64,000 bases of DNA from Mesorhizobium sp. AR07 (GTDB lineage: Bacteria > Pseudomonadota > Alphaproteobacteria > Rhizobiales > Rhizobiaceae): contig NZ_CP080525.1 of assembly GCF_024746815.1 (NCBI RefSeq), positions 3,342,501 through 3,406,500 of the forward strand, given 5' to 3'. The notes beneath the pieces were generated by a model that saw nothing but the letters and a program-made list of their open reading frames with translations, did no database searches and had not been told where the DNA came from. Positions 12,267 to 21,983 of the stretch are shown here, in pieces. How positions within the stretch are numbered: the stretch's first letter is position 1; each line of letters starts with the position of its first letter. The translations under genes and the position numbers were made by a program.

Positions 12267-14537
12267 CTACAATGGGATCGAACGGTCGTCGGCAAAGGCC
12301 TGCAGCAGCGCCCGCATCGGCAGCCCCTGCGCCGGCGCCATCAGATTGTCGTCGAAGAACGCCTTCAACTCATCCAGCGGCAGTTCCGTCAGCATCGCCT
12401 TGACGGGGCCGATCGAGGCCGGCGACATCGAGATCGAGCGGAAGCCGAGACCGATCAGCGCCATCGCCGAGATCGGCTTGCCGGCGAGTTCGCCGCACAG
12501 CGTCACAGGCGTATGGTTGCGCACGCCGGCATCGGCGATCTGCTTCAGGACGCGCAGGAACGGCGCCGACAGCGTATCGAAGCGGTTGGCCAATTGCGTG
12601 TTGCCGCGGTCGACGGCCATGACGAACTGGAATAGATCGTTCGATCCGACCGAGACGAAGTCGACGGCTTTCATCAATTCGTCGAGCTGGAACAGAAGCG
12701 ACGGCACTTCCAGCATCGCGCCCAGCTTGAGGCTGGTCGGCAAATGATGGGCAAAACGCGAAAGGTGCCGCACCTCACGGTCAATGATCTCGCGCGCCTG
12801 GGCGATCTCGCCAAGCTCGGTCACCATCGGCAGCATCAGCTTCAATTCGCGTCCGCCGCTGGCCTTGAGCAAGGCGCGGATCTGGGTGCGCAGCAGCCCC
12901 GGTCGGTCAAGCGTCAGGCGAATCGCCCGCCATCCGAGCGCCGGGTTCTCCTCCTGGATCGCACCCTTGAAATAGGGCAGCACCTTGTCGCCACCGATAT
13001 CGATGGTGCGGAAGGTGACCGGCTTGCCGCGCGCCGCCTCGAGCACGTCGCGATAGAGCTTTTCCTGAGCTTCGGCACGCGGAAACGTCGAGGCGACCAT
13101 GAACTGCAGTTCGGTGCGGAACAGGCCGATGCCGGCCGCGCCCGCCTCGGCAAGCTGCGGCAGGTCGACGGCAAGCCCGGCATTCATCAACAAATCGACC
13201 TGGACGCCATCCCTGGTCATCGACGGCTTCTTGCGCAGCTCGCGATAGACCTCTTGCCGGCGCGCCCGGAACCGCACCTTTTCGGCATAGGCGGCTTCAA
13301 GATCGGGCTGCGGCCGTAAATGGACCGCGCCCTCTTCGCCGTCGACGATGATGGCATCGCCGTTTTCCGCCATGGAAACGGCGCCCTTCATCTGGCCGGC
13401 GACAGGAATGCCCATGGCACGCGCGACGATGACGACGTGGCTGGTGGCCGCGCCATCCTCCAGCACCAGCCCGCGCAGCTTGTCCCGGGGATAGTCGAGC
13501 AGCTCTGCGGCACCCATCGAACGGGCGACGATGATGGCGTCCTTCGGCAGCGATGCGGCGACATCCTCCGGCCCGCGCCCCATCAGCTGGCGCAGCAACC
13601 GGTTGGCGAGGTCGTCGAAGTCGCTCATCCGCTCGCGCAGATAGGGATCGGTCATGTGCAGCATGCGGGCGCGCATGTCGCTCTGCACCTTTTCCACCGC
13701 TGCTTCCGCCGTGAGCCCGTTGCGGATCGCCTCTTCCAGGCGGCGCACCCAGCCGCGATCGTTGGCGAACATGCGATAGGCTTCCAGAACCTGGCGATGT
13801 TCGCCCTCGAAGGCGACGTCGCGGCGTTCCAGCATGTCGTCGATGGAGAGCCTGAGCGAGCCGAGCGAGGTCTCGAGCCGGCGGACCTCTTCCTCGCTAT
13901 CCTCGTTGAACAAATTGGTGACGACGATGCGCGGCTCATGCAGCACGACATGGCCAAGTCCGACGCCGTCGTTGAAGGACAGGCCGGTGAAGCTGGCCGG
14001 ACGGCGCAGGTCGAGTTCGAGGCCGGGCCGGGTCAGCCGCGCCAGATCGCCGGTGGCGATCATCTCGGCGATGACCATCGCGGTCGTTTCCAGCGCCTCG
14101 ACCTCGTCGTCGCGGTAGTGGCGCATGGTCTTGTTCTGCACCACCAGCACGCCCAGCGTGCGCCCTGCCCTCAGCACCGGCACACCGAGGAAGGAGTTGT
14201 AGATCTCCTCCCCGGTCTCCGGCAGATAGGCGAAGGCCGGGTGTTCCTGGGCATTCGAGAGGTTGAGCGGCCGTGCGCTGGCGGCAATCGTGCCGACCAG
14301 GCCTTGCCCCAGCCTGAGCTGCGCCAGGTGGACGGCGTTCGGGTTCAAGCCTTCGGTGGCGTAGAGTTCGAGCACCGAATCGGCGCGCAGCACATAGAGC
14401 GAGCAAACTTCCGCGACCATGTTGGAGGCGATATCGCGCACGATCCGGTCAAGCCGCTCCTGCGGCTCCAGCGGCTCCTGCATGAGCTCGCGGAGCCGTT
14501 TCAGCAAAACGCGCGGGCCACTGGCCTGATCACGCAT
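12267..14537 (-). CDS. ptsP: phosphoenolpyruvate-protein phosphotransferase PtsP (enzyme I-Ntr)
   Basis: First phosphotransfer protein of the nitrogen-related PTS, which passes phosphate from PEP to NPr and then EIIA-Ntr and affects potassium and carbon/nitrogen regulation. The 756-aa protein has an N-terminal GAF domain (about 20-155) that senses glutamine in related proteins, the phosphohistidine domain ([18 protein letters not shown]) and the PEP-binding TIM barrel with [12 protein letters not shown] and [11 protein letters not shown]. Start 14537 (MRDQASGP) is chosen over an in-frame start 15 codons upstream. Confidence 0.95.
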   Translation of the reverse strand: MRDQASGPRVLLKRLRELMQEPLEPQERLDRIVRDIASNMVAEVCSLYVLRADSVLELYATEGLNPNAVHLAQLRLGQGLVGTIAASARPLNLSNAQEHPAFAYLPETGEEIYNSFLGVPVLRAGRTLGVLVVQNKTMRHYRDDEVEALETTAMVIAEMIATGDLARLTRPGLELDLRRPASFTGLSFNDGVGLGHVVLHEPRIVVTNLFNEDSEEEVRRLETSLGSLRLSIDDMLERRDVAFEGEHRQVLEAYRMFANDRGWVRRLEEAIRNGLTAEAAVEKVQSDMRARMLHMTDPYLRERMSDFDDLANRLLRQLMGRGPEDVAASLPKDAIIVARSMGAAELLDYPRDKLRGLVLEDGAATSHVVIVARAMGIPVAGQMKGAVSMAENGDAIIVDGEEGAVHLRPQPDLEAAYAEKVRFRARRQEVYRELRKKPSMTRDGVQVDLLMNAGLAVDLPQLAEAGAAGIGLFRTELQFMVASTFPRAEAQEKLYRDVLEAARGKPVTFRTIDIGGDKVLPYFKGAIQEENPALGWRAIRLTLDRPGLLRTQIRALLKASGGRELKLMLPMVTELGEIAQAREIIDREVRHLSRFAHHLPTSLKLGAMLEVPSLLFQLDELMKAVDFVSVGSNDLFQFVMAVDRGNTQLANRFDTLSAPFLRVLKQIADAGVRNHTPVTLCGELAGKPISAMALIGLGFRSISMSPASIGPVKAMLTELPLDELKAFFDDNLMAPAQGLPMRALLQAFADDRSIPL

Positions 14538-14620
14538 CGCGGCTTCTTCTCCAATGGGCATGTTGCCCGCCGCAGTTTCCACCGCGACCGGCGCGCACGC
14601 AACAACTCAAATCGTTCTCG

Positions 14621-15874
14621 CTACTGCTTATCCAGACCGTAGACGGAATGCAAAGTACGAACCGCAAGTTCGGTGTACGGACCGTCGATCAGTATCGAAA
14701 TCTTGATCTCGGAGGTCGTGATGGCGCGGATGTTGATAGAACGGTCGGCCAGCGCCTTGAAAGCGGTGGCGGCGACGCCGGCATGGCTCCTCATGCCGAT
14801 GCCGATGACCGAAACCTTCGACATGCCGGCTTCCGACTGCACGACATCGTAGCCGATCGAGGCTTTCAGGCGCTCGAGCACGGCCAGCGCCTTGTCGACA
14901 TCGCCCGACGGCACGGTGAAGGTCATGTCGGTGAACTTGCCGTCCTCGGAAATGTTCTGGACGATCATGTCGACATTGATGTTGGCCTCGGCCAGCGGCC
15001 CGAAGATGCCGGCGGCGACGCCCGGCCGGTCGCCGACACGGCGCAGCGATATCTGCGCTTCGTCCTTGGCATAGGCAATTCCGGTGACGACCTGCTGTTC
15101 CACGATCTCTTCCTCGTCGCAAATGAGCGTTCCGGGCGGATTGAGCAAATCCCCCATTCCGGGCGCATCGGGATCGTCGAAGGACGACCGCACGAAGGTA
15201 CGCACCCTGTGCACCATGGCAAGCTCGACCGAACGCACCTGCAGAACCTTGGCGCCGAGCGAGGCCATTTCAAGCATTTCCTCGAACGAGATCTTGGCCA
15301 GCCGCCGCGCCTTGGGCTCGATGCGCGGATCGGTGGTGTAGACCCCGTCGACGTCGGTGTAGATGTCGCAACGATCGGCCTTGACCGCTGCAGCGATCGC
15401 GACCGCGCTGGTGTCGGAGCCGCCACGGCCAAGCGTGGCGATGCGATTGTCCGGGCCGATGCCCTGGAATCCGGCGATCACCGCCACCTGGCCCTCACCG
15501 AAACGCTTGATCAGGAACGCGCCGTCGATGTCCAGGATGCGCGCCGCGCCATGCGCGTTGTCGGTCTTGATCGGGATCTGCCAGCCCTGCCAGGAGCGGG
15601 CATGCACGCCCATGTTCTGCAAGGTGATTGCCAACAAGCCGGCCGTGACCTGTTCGCCGGAAGCGACGACCGCGTCATATTCGCGTGCATCATGCATCGG
15701 CGAGGCCTCGCGCGTCCAGCCGACCAGTTCATTGGTCTTGCCGGCCATCGCCGAAACCACGACGGCCACCTCATGGCCAGCATCGACCTCGCGTTTGACG
15801 TGACGCGCCACATTGCGGATGCGGGCGATGTCGGCGACGGAGGTTCCGCCGAATTTCATCACGATGCGCGCCAT
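14621..15874 (-). CDS. lysC: aspartate kinase
   Basis: Phosphorylates aspartate in the first step to lysine, threonine, methionine and diaminopimelate. The 417-aa protein begins with the kinase signature KFGGTSVAD and has the GRGGSDTSAVAIAAA nucleotide loop. It ends with two ACT domains (RPGVAAGIFGPLAEANINV and SHAGVAATAFKALADRSIN), which usually bind lysine and/or threonine as feedback inhibitors. Start 15874 is used; the upstream in-frame extension crosses a palindrome and is not expected to be translated. It precedes ptsP on the same strand. Confidence 0.96.
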   Translation of the reverse strand: MARIVMKFGGTSVADIARIRNVARHVKREVDAGHEVAVVVSAMAGKTNELVGWTREASPMHDAREYDAVVASGEQVTAGLLAITLQNMGVHARSWQGWQIPIKTDNAHGAARILDIDGAFLIKRFGEGQVAVIAGFQGIGPDNRIATLGRGGSDTSAVAIAAAVKADRCDIYTDVDGVYTTDPRIEPKARRLAKISFEEMLEMASLGAKVLQVRSVELAMVHRVRTFVRSSFDDPDAPGMGDLLNPPGTLICDEEEIVEQQVVTGIAYAKDEAQISLRRVGDRPGVAAGIFGPLAEANINVDMIVQNISEDGKFTDMTFTVPSGDVDKALAVLERLKASIGYDVVQSEAGMSKVSVIGIGMRSHAGVAATAFKALADRSINIRAITTSEIKISILIDGPYTELAVRTLHSVYGLDKQ

Positions 15875-16107
15875 GGAAGCGAAATGCCTTTGACTGAAGC
15901 CGGACCCCAGCCCAAAAGCGGAATCCGGAAAAGCGGAAGGCCGGCTGACGCCGGCCGCTGAATGCGCGGCCTCCTTAGCCAAATGATGAAGCTTTCGCAA
16001 GGCTGGCGGCGGATTGCCGGCTTCAAGAAGACGGCATATTGCGTTCCGGGCCGCCGCCGCTTACCAAATGCTGCCCGCGGGGAAATCCTTTTGGTCCGGC
16101 ATAACAG

Positions 16108-17973
16108 ATGATTGCTCGTCTTCGACGCGCCATGCGATGGCAATCGCTCCCGCTTGTCATCGGCTTCGCGGTGTTGGCGCTGATCGTCGGCACGCGCGCC
16201 ATGCTCGTCGAGAGCCAGAGGGCCAATCGTGCCGCCGCGCGCGCGACAATCGAGTATCAGGAACTGCTTTCCGGGCTGCTTTCATTGGCGCAGGATGCCG
16301 AGAGCGGTCAGCGCGGCTATCTGCTGACCGGGGAGAAGTCCTACCTCGAACCCTATCGGAAGGCCGTCGAGGCCATCCCGGGGCAACTTGCCCGCATCGA
16401 CACCATGACAGCCTCGGACGATCAGCTCGCTCCGCAGGTCAGTCGCGTCAAGGACGCGCTTTCGCAAAAGCAGGCTGAGCTGGCCGAAACGATCGCTCTC
16501 TACGACAGAGGTGACGCGGCGAAAGCGCTGGAGCTGGTCCGCAGCGGCCAGGGCAAGGCCGCCATGGACGATATCCGGGCCAGTATGGATACGATCCGGC
16601 GCATCGGCGCCGCCGCCGTTGCTGCCCGCGACGAGCATACAGACCAGGTCGAGGCCTGGCTGCGCATCGGCTCGCTGGCAGCCCTGCTGGCGATCTTCCT
16701 GCTTGGCGCCTACGCCATCCGCGAATCCCGCCGCCGCTTCCGCGAGGTGGCCGTCGCCCAGGAAGCGCTGATGCGCAAGAACATCGCGCTCGGCAATGAG
16801 ATCCAGACGCGCGAAAAGGCTGAATCGCAGATCCGCCAGATGCAGAAGATGGAGGCGGTCGGCCAGCTGACAGGCGGCATCGCCCACGACTTCAACAACA
16901 TGCTGGCCGTGATCATCAGCGCCATGAACCTCACCCAGCGCAAGCTGGCGCGCGGCGAGCACGACATCGCAAAATTCATCGAATCGGCGATCGACGCGGC
17001 GACCCGTGCGGCCAATTTGACGGCTCGCCTGCTCGCCTTCTCGCGCCAGCAGCCGCTGGCGCCGCAGATCGTCGACACCAACCGTCTGCTGACCGGAATG
17101 TCGGACCTGCTGCGGCGGGCGCTCGGCGAAACCATCCGCATCGAAACCGTGCTGGCGGGAGGCTTGTGGAAGACCCATGCCGACCCGAGCCAGATCGAGA
17201 ACGCAATTCTCAACCTCGCGGTCAACGCGCGCGATGCCATGGGCGACGACGGCAAGCTGACCATCGAGACCGCCAACAGCCACCTCGACGACAGTTATGC
17301 CGCCACCCATGCCGAGGTCGCGGCCGGCCAGTATGTGATGATCGCGGTCAGCGACACCGGTGAAGGCATGCCAGCGGATGTCATGGCCAAGGCGTTCGAA
17401 CCGTTTTTCACCACCAAGCCGGTCAACAAGGGCACCGGCCTTGGGCTGAGCCAGGTGTTCGGCTTCGTCAAGCAGTCGGGTGGCCACGTCAAGATTTACT
17501 CGGAGCCCGGCGAAGGCACGACGATCAAGATCTATTTGCCGCGATTCTTCGGCTCGGAGGAGGCCGCCGTGCCCGCGGGGCGAGGCGGCAATCCCGCCGC
17601 TGCGGTCACGGAAACCATCCTCGTCGTCGAGGACGATGCCCGTGTGCGTGCGTCCACCACGGATGCCTTGCGCGAACTCGGCTACACCGTCCTCCATGCC
17701 GCTAGCGGCATGGAGGCGTTGCGGAAGCTGGCGGAAAACCCCGGCGTCGCGCTTCTGTTCACCGATATCGTCATGCCGGTGATGAACGGCCGCAAGCTCG
17801 CCGAGGAGGCGGCCGCGCGCATGCCGCGGCTGAAGGTGATCTTCACCACCGGCTTCACCAAAAACGCCGTGGTCCACAACGGCGTGCTCGACCACGACGT
17901 GCACTTCCTGGCCAAGCCCTTCACCATCGAGCAGCTGGCGGCGAAACTGCGCGACGTGCTGGACGGGAAGTAG
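16108..17973 (+). CDS. hybrid sensor histidine kinase with CHASE3 domain and receiver
   Basis: A membrane sensor of 621 aa. Transmembrane helix 1 is at about 12-32, a periplasmic CHASE3 domain follows (with SGQRGYLLTGEKSYLEPY), and helix 2 is at about 186-205. The kinase core has phosphoacceptor His260 in GGIAHDFNNMLAV, an N box with NLAVNARDAMG, and G boxes (DTGEGM, GTGLGLSQVFGF). A receiver domain closes the protein, with its aspartate at about residue 553 (LLFTDIVMP). No partner regulator is adjacent. CHASE3 ligands are unknown, so the signal cannot be named. Confidence 0.92.
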   Translation: MIARLRRAMRWQSLPLVIGFAVLALIVGTRAMLVESQRANRAAARATIEYQELLSGLLSLAQDAESGQRGYLLTGEKSYLEPYRKAVEAIPGQLARIDTMTASDDQLAPQVSRVKDALSQKQAELAETIALYDRGDAAKALELVRSGQGKAAMDDIRASMDTIRRIGAAAVAARDEHTDQVEAWLRIGSLAALLAIFLLGAYAIRESRRRFREVAVAQEALMRKNIALGNEIQTREKAESQIRQMQKMEAVGQLTGGIAHDFNNMLAVIISAMNLTQRKLARGEHDIAKFIESAIDAATRAANLTARLLAFSRQQPLAPQIVDTNRLLTGMSDLLRRALGETIRIETVLAGGLWKTHADPSQIENAILNLAVNARDAMGDDGKLTIETANSHLDDSYAATHAEVAAGQYVMIAVSDTGEGMPADVMAKAFEPFFTTKPVNKGTGLGLSQVFGFVKQSGGHVKIYSEPGEGTTIKIYLPRFFGSEEAAVPAGRGGNPAAAVTETILVVEDDARVRASTTDALRELGYTVLHAASGMEALRKLAENPGVALLFTDIVMPVMNGRKLAEEAAARMPRLKVIFTTGFTKNAVVHNGVLDHDVHFLAKPFTIEQLAAKLRDVLDGK

Positions 17974-18061
17974 GTCGGCCCCCCTCTGTCGGCCCAGTCC
18001 CTCTGGCAGCATTGAAAATTGCTGCCTTGACATTCGTGGCCTCACGCCCGACTTCCTAGCG

Positions 18062-18158
18062 CATGACCCCGAAATCGGTCTCGATTTCGGAAAGGATCAT
18101 GTGCGGACTAAAAGTGCTACAGCGTCCTTTGCGCGTCCAAGGACGCGCGGCGCTGTAG
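18062..18158. repeat. composite intergenic palindromic element (RIME-like)
   Basis: Two inverted repeats side by side. The first pairs ATGACCCCGAAATC with GATTTCGG...ATCAT. The second pairs CTACAGCG (18117-18124) and GCGCGTCC (18131-18138) with their complements at 18151-18158 and 18141-18148. Palindromes with these cores (ATGA-CCCGAAA and CTACAGCGTCC) are typical of rhizobial intergenic mosaic elements. It sits directly upstream of ubiG and may fold in its leader. Confidence 0.7.
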
Positions 18159-18176
18159 TGTCGAGGAGACCAACCG

Positions 18177-18926
18177 ATGCCAGAGCCCCGACGATCGACT
18201 ATCGATGCTGGAGAAGTCGAACGCTTTTCCGCCCTTGCCGCCGAATGGTGGAACCCGAACGGCAAGTTCCGTCCGCTGCACAAGTTCAATCCGGTCCGGC
18301 TCTCCTATATCCGCGACCAGATAGCGGCGCGCTTCGGCCGTGACCCGCGCGCGGCGCGGCCTTTCGAGGGCCTGCGCATCCTCGACATCGGCTGCGGCGG
18401 CGGGCTTTTGTGCGAACCGATGGCGCGGCTTGGCGCCGAGGTGGTGGGAGCGGATGCCTCCGAGACGAACATCGAAGTGGCGAAGCTGCACGCGGCCGAG
18501 GGCAATGTGAGCGTCGACTATCGCGCCACGACGGCCGAGGACCTGGCAGACGCCGGCGAAAAATTCGACGTTATCCTCAACATGGAAGTGGTCGAGCATG
18601 TCGCCGACATCGACCTGTTCGTCGCTAAATGCGGCGAGATGGTCCGGCCCGGCGGCATCATGTTCGTGGCCACCATCAACCGCACCCTGAAGGCTCTCGG
18701 ATTGGCCATCATCGGCGCCGAATATGTGCTGCGCTGGCTGCCGCGCGGCACCCACCAGTTCGGCAAGCTGGTGCGCCCGGAAGAGCTCGAAAAGGCGCTT
18801 GGCGGCGCCGGCCTGAGCATCATCGACCGCACCGGCGTCACCTATAATCCGCTTGCCGACCGCTGGGCGCGCTCCAAGGACATGGACGTCAACTACATGG
18901 TGCTGGCGGAAAAGGGCAGTGTCTGA
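18177..18926 (+). CDS. ubiG: bifunctional 2-polyprenyl-6-hydroxyphenol methylase / 3-demethylubiquinol 3-O-methyltransferase UbiG
   Basis: Carries out both O-methylations of ubiquinone synthesis using SAM. The 249-aa protein has the family N-terminus ([20 protein letters not shown]), SAM motif I ([19 protein letters not shown]) and the downstream [14 protein letters not shown] segment that is characteristic of UbiG. A GAGGAG site precedes the ATG. It sits between the histidine kinase and a MmcQ-like gene. Confidence 0.97.
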   Translation: MPEPRRSTIDAGEVERFSALAAEWWNPNGKFRPLHKFNPVRLSYIRDQIAARFGRDPRAARPFEGLRILDIGCGGGLLCEPMARLGAEVVGADASETNIEVAKLHAAEGNVSVDYRATTAEDLADAGEKFDVILNMEVVEHVADIDLFVAKCGEMVRPGGIMFVATINRTLKALGLAIIGAEYVLRWLPRGTHQFGKLVRPEELEKALGGAGLSIIDRTGVTYNPLADRWARSKDMDVNYMVLAEKGSV

Positions 18927-18952
18927 AGGCTGACCTGGAGATTTGTCGGGCC

Positions 18953-19294
18953 ATGGAAACTGTGAGAGCCCGACAATTGGCGCTTGAGTTTCCCGAAGCG
19001 GCCGAGAAATCGCATTTCGGCAAGGCCGACTTCCGGGTACGCAATCGCATTTTCATGTCGCTGCCCGAAAACGATCGCGCCGTCATAAAGCTCGACAGCG
19101 GCCAGCAAGAGATGATGACTGTGGCCGAACCTCTGGTTTTCAAGCCGGTACCCGGCGGATGGGGACCAAAGGGCTGGACGTCGATCAAGCTTGACGCTTG
19201 CGATGAACAGACATTCCGCAGCGCAATACGGATGTCATGGCGAAATGTTGCCCCGCCGGCCCTCAGGAAGATCTTTGACGCGAGCCCGATTTGA
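18953..19294 (+). CDS. MmcQ/YjbR family protein
   Basis: A 113-aa protein of the same family as 5799-6164, but only distantly similar. Diagnostic stretches are LEFPEAAEKSHFGKADFRV near the start and WGPKGWTSIKLDACDEQ in the middle, matching the double-wing fold. It lies 26 bases after ubiG and may be co-transcribed. The function of the family is unknown. Confidence 0.75.
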   Translation: METVRARQLALEFPEAAEKSHFGKADFRVRNRIFMSLPENDRAVIKLDSGQQEMMTVAEPLVFKPVPGGWGPKGWTSIKLDACDEQTFRSAIRMSWRNVAPPALRKIFDASPI

Positions 19295-19326
19295 CGGAAC
19301 CGCAAAGCGGTTCTGGCGCCAAGCAC

Positions 19327-20217
19327 TCAGCCCTTCTGGCTTTGTGCCTTGGTGGTGATGAAGACGCCGGCAGTGATGATGACCGCGCCAGCCCAGGTCA
19401 GCAGCTGATAGTGTTCGCCCAGGAAGATGGTGCCGGAAAATAGCCCGACCGCCGCCGCCACATAACCGATCTGGCTGAGATAGACCGGGCCGCCAACCGC
19501 CTGCAGCCGGAAGAAGAAGGCGAACATCGCCGACGCCGACGCGACCTGCGCGACGACCACCAGCGGCACGCCGCCGAGTGGAGCAAAAGCCTTGACGCCG
19601 AACAGAGCGAGAATGCCTGCAAACAGCATCGCAGCCGACGCCAGGTGGCTGCCGACGGCAAGCTCCATTGGGCCGGTGCCTTCCGGCCAGTCGACCGTGC
19701 GGTAGATGTTGCCGGCGGCAAGACTGACCGGGATCAGCAGCCCCATCGCCACCCAGAACAAATCGGCCGGCTGGCCGGCCTCGCCGCGCGTCACCGCCAC
19801 CATGACGGCGCCGACGAAGCCGATGGCGATGCCGACAATGCCCAGCATGTTGGGACGCCGCACACGCAGCAGGATCGAGAACACCAGCGTGATGACCGGC
19901 GACAGCGTGAACATGATGCCGGTGTAGCCGGCGCCAAGATGCGGGATGGCCGAGAACATCAAGAGGTTGGGGACGGCATAGGACACCGCCGCGGTGACGA
20001 AGAAATAGCGCAATTTGTGCGCGGTGAGCCGGATGCGCTGACCGCGCAGCAGCAAGACGCACAACAGCACGCCGCCAGCGCCGAACGAGATGACGAAGGC
20101 CCACACCATGGCAGGCACGCCGGCCGCCGTCGCGAGCTTGCCGAACGGCAGCGTCAGGCCGAGCAGGCCGCCGGTGACGACCAGCAGGCCGAGCGCCGAA
20201 TCCCAAAGAAATTTCAT
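19327..20217 (-). CDS. EamA/DMT-family transporter
   Basis: An inner-membrane protein of 296 aa with about ten helices arranged as two EamA repeats (MKFLWDSALGLLVVTGGLLG starts the first, VYLSQIGYVAAAVGLFSGTIFL belongs to the second). DMT carriers export amino acids, nucleosides or other metabolites; the substrate is not predictable. It diverges from a MarR-type regulator with a shared 96-base control region, so it is probably that regulator's target. Confidence 0.85.
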   Translation of the reverse strand: MKFLWDSALGLLVVTGGLLGLTLPFGKLATAAGVPAMVWAFVISFGAGGVLLCVLLLRGQRIRLTAHKLRYFFVTAAVSYAVPNLLMFSAIPHLGAGYTGIMFTLSPVITLVFSILLRVRRPNMLGIVGIAIGFVGAVMVAVTRGEAGQPADLFWVAMGLLIPVSLAAGNIYRTVDWPEGTGPMELAVGSHLASAAMLFAGILALFGVKAFAPLGGVPLVVVAQVASASAMFAFFFRLQAVGGPVYLSQIGYVAAAVGLFSGTIFLGEHYQLLTWAGAVIITAGVFITTKAQSQKG

Positions 20218-20254
20218 GATCAAACCCTGTCGCGCGGCCCCCTTGGCCAGCATT

Positions 20255-20284
20255 GAATCTTGCGATAAGATAACGGAAAGATTC
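20255..20284. promoter_or_regulatory. possible MarR operator in the divergent control region
   Basis: Inverted repeat GAATCTT (20255-20261) and AAGATTC (20278-20284) with a 16-base spacer. It lies between the start codons of the EamA transporter and the MarR gene, in an AT-rich stretch that probably holds both promoters. The long spacer makes this a tentative call. Confidence 0.4.
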
Positions 20285-20313
20285 TTAACGTCAAGATATA
20301 TAGCGGTGAGACA

Positions 20314-20805
20314 GTGGACAGGGCGGCAGGAGCGATCGAGCAGTGGAAGCGGGAGCGGCCGGATCTGGATGTCTCGCCAATGGCAGTGCTTGGGCGGCTG
20401 AACGAGGCCTCCTCGCTGATCGCCCGCGAGCGCCTCGCGCCGCTGTTTGCCCGCTTCGGATTGCAGTCCGGGGAATTCGACGTGCTGGCAACGCTGCGCC
20501 GCTCGGGATCACCTTACGCGCTGACACCGACGGCGCTCTACGAAGCGACGATGGTGACGTCGGGCGCCATGACCAACCGGCTCGACCGGCTCGAAACATC
20601 CGGATTGATCCTGCGTGGCCCGCATCCCAACGATCGGCGCGGCATTGTCGTGCGGCTGACCGAAAAGGGTCTCGCCTTGATCGACGAGGCCGTCAGCGCC
20701 CATGTCGCCAACGAGCACGCGGTTCTTTCGGGCTTGACGCAGACGGAGCGGGAGACGCTTGCACACCTGCTCGCGAAACTGATCGGCAGTGTAAGCAACC
20801 TGTAG
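20314..20805 (+). CDS. MarR family transcriptional regulator
   Basis: A 163-aa winged-helix regulator read from a GTG start. The wing and recognition helix are recognisable (TSGAMTNRLDRLETSGLILR, then DRRGIVVRLTEKG). MarR proteins usually repress a neighbouring transporter or enzyme gene and let go when they bind a small aromatic ligand. The divergent EamA transporter is the obvious target. Confidence 0.88.
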   Translation: MDRAAGAIEQWKRERPDLDVSPMAVLGRLNEASSLIARERLAPLFARFGLQSGEFDVLATLRRSGSPYALTPTALYEATMVTSGAMTNRLDRLETSGLILRGPHPNDRRGIVVRLTEKGLALIDEAVSAHVANEHAVLSGLTQTERETLAHLLAKLIGSVSNL

Positions 20806-20844
20806 CCATGGCCGTCACGACCACGCATCAGCCCGGCGAAATGG

Positions 20845-21552
20845 TCAATTTGGCGGCTCTGAAGCGCGTCCGCCTTCCTCTCGTTTTACGCTCCCGCGCC
20901 GTCGCAGCCTCGCGACAAAGACGATGATGTCCGCAAACCAGCCTGGCGTGCCGAGATGGATCAGGGCATCCCGCGCTCCAGCAATCTCCCGCGTATTGAA
21001 CGCTGTATTGGAATAGTCGACGGCACCCTTCTGCCGAGCCTCAACCCACAAGCGAATACTCGCCCCGTCCGGCAATTTGGCTGCGAAAGCCAGTTCACGC
21101 CCCATACAGACCGCCTCTACCCTGGCGCGCATTCCCTCTTCGTAGCCAATTCCGCACTGATCGAGACGCGCATGCGTGGCCTCATGCACGATGGCGCCAG
21201 CCACCTGCTCGATCGACGTATGTTCGCCCATCACGAATCGTTCATCGAGCTCGCAAGTCGATGTCGATCCCGCGAACTGCCCTGCGGCGCCGGCAATAGT
21301 TGTGATCCAGATTTGTTTGAGATCTCGGACCACCCGCCGATACCGAACAGCGTCGAAGTCTCGTATCAGATGCAGTGCGGCGGCAACCTTGTCTGCATCC
21401 TTGCCGCCCTTGTCGGCATCATAAATAATCAGCATCCCGCCGACCGTTCTCTTGTCGCTAGCCCTGACTGCCAGCAAGTCCAAAAGACTGCGAAACGGCA
21501 TCGTCGCACCACGTCGCCGTTCGACCTTCCGAGACCGGCGCGATGTCATCAT
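20845..21552 (-). CDS. uncharacterised protein with an HExxH zinc-peptidase-like motif
   Basis: A 235-aa protein not recognised as a named family. Start 21552 lies 5 bases after the DUF1178 gene, so it is probably translated in the same operon. Residues 121-129 read IVHEATHAR, a perfect HExxH motif, followed about 11 residues later by acidic residues (GYEEGMRARVEAV) that could supply the third zinc ligand. The N-terminus has a basic stretch (SRRSRKVERRR) and a region LIIYDADKGGKDADKV; the C-terminal GWFADIIVFVARLRRR could touch the membrane. A metal-dependent hydrolase is plausible but not proven. Confidence 0.7.
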   Translation of the reverse strand: MMTSRRSRKVERRRGATMPFRSLLDLLAVRASDKRTVGGMLIIYDADKGGKDADKVAAALHLIRDFDAVRYRRVVRDLKQIWITTIAGAAGQFAGSTSTCELDERFVMGEHTSIEQVAGAIVHEATHARLDQCGIGYEEGMRARVEAVCMGRELAFAAKLPDGASIRLWVEARQKGAVDYSNTAFNTREIAGARDALIHLGTPGWFADIIVFVARLRRRGSVKREEGGRASEPPN

Positions 21553-21557
21553 GGAAC

Positions 21558-21983
21558 TCAGTTGCGGTCGTCCGGAAACACCGGGATCGGCATGAACTCG
21601 ACGCCGTCCTCGGCCAGGCTCTTGGCCTCGTCCAGTGTCGCCTCGCCATAGATACCGCGCGCGTCGCTTTCGCCGAAATGGATCTTGCGGGCTTCCTCGG
21701 CAAACTTGTCGCCGACATAGTCGGCATTCTCGCGCACCTTCTCGGCCATCGCCTTGAGCTGCGCCAGGGCCTGCTTCTGCGCGTCGCCCATGGCGAGCGC
21801 AATGGTCTCCTGCTTGCGCGCCGTGGAGACGGCCGGCGCCATCAGCGCCTTCTGCACCTTGTGCGAGCCGCAAGTCGGGCAATCGACGAAGCCGCGCTTC
21901 TTCTGGCTGTCGAAATCATCATTGCTGCGAAACCAGCCTTCGAATTCGTGCTCGTGCTCGCAGATCAGGGAAAAGCGGATCAA
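21558..21983 (-). CDS. DUF1178 family protein
   Basis: A 141-aa protein of unknown function, conserved in alpha- and betaproteobacteria. The N-terminus holds two metal-ligand pairs (LICEHEHEFEGWF and DCPTCGSHKVQKALMAPAVS), suggesting a small zinc-ribbon. The start codon is TTG at 21983, overlapping the stop of the upstream hydrolase gene (TTGA), which supports translational coupling. Family members begin with the same MIRF-type sequence, so TTG is the right start. Confidence 0.88.
   Translation of the reverse strand: MIRFSLICEHEHEFEGWFRSNDDFDSQKKRGFVDCPTCGSHKVQKALMAPAVSTARKQETIALAMGDAQKQALAQLKAMAEKVRENADYVGDKFAEEARKIHFGESDARGIYGEATLDEAKSLAEDGVEFMPIPVFPDDRN

Noticed and set aside
14648..15961. 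Long plus-strand frame across lysC
   Set aside because: Shadow frame; lysC motifs are complete on the minus strand.
16282..18045. 587-codon open frame antisense to the histidine kinase
   Set aside because: Arginine-, glycine- and valine-rich shadow of a gene with clear domains on the plus strand.
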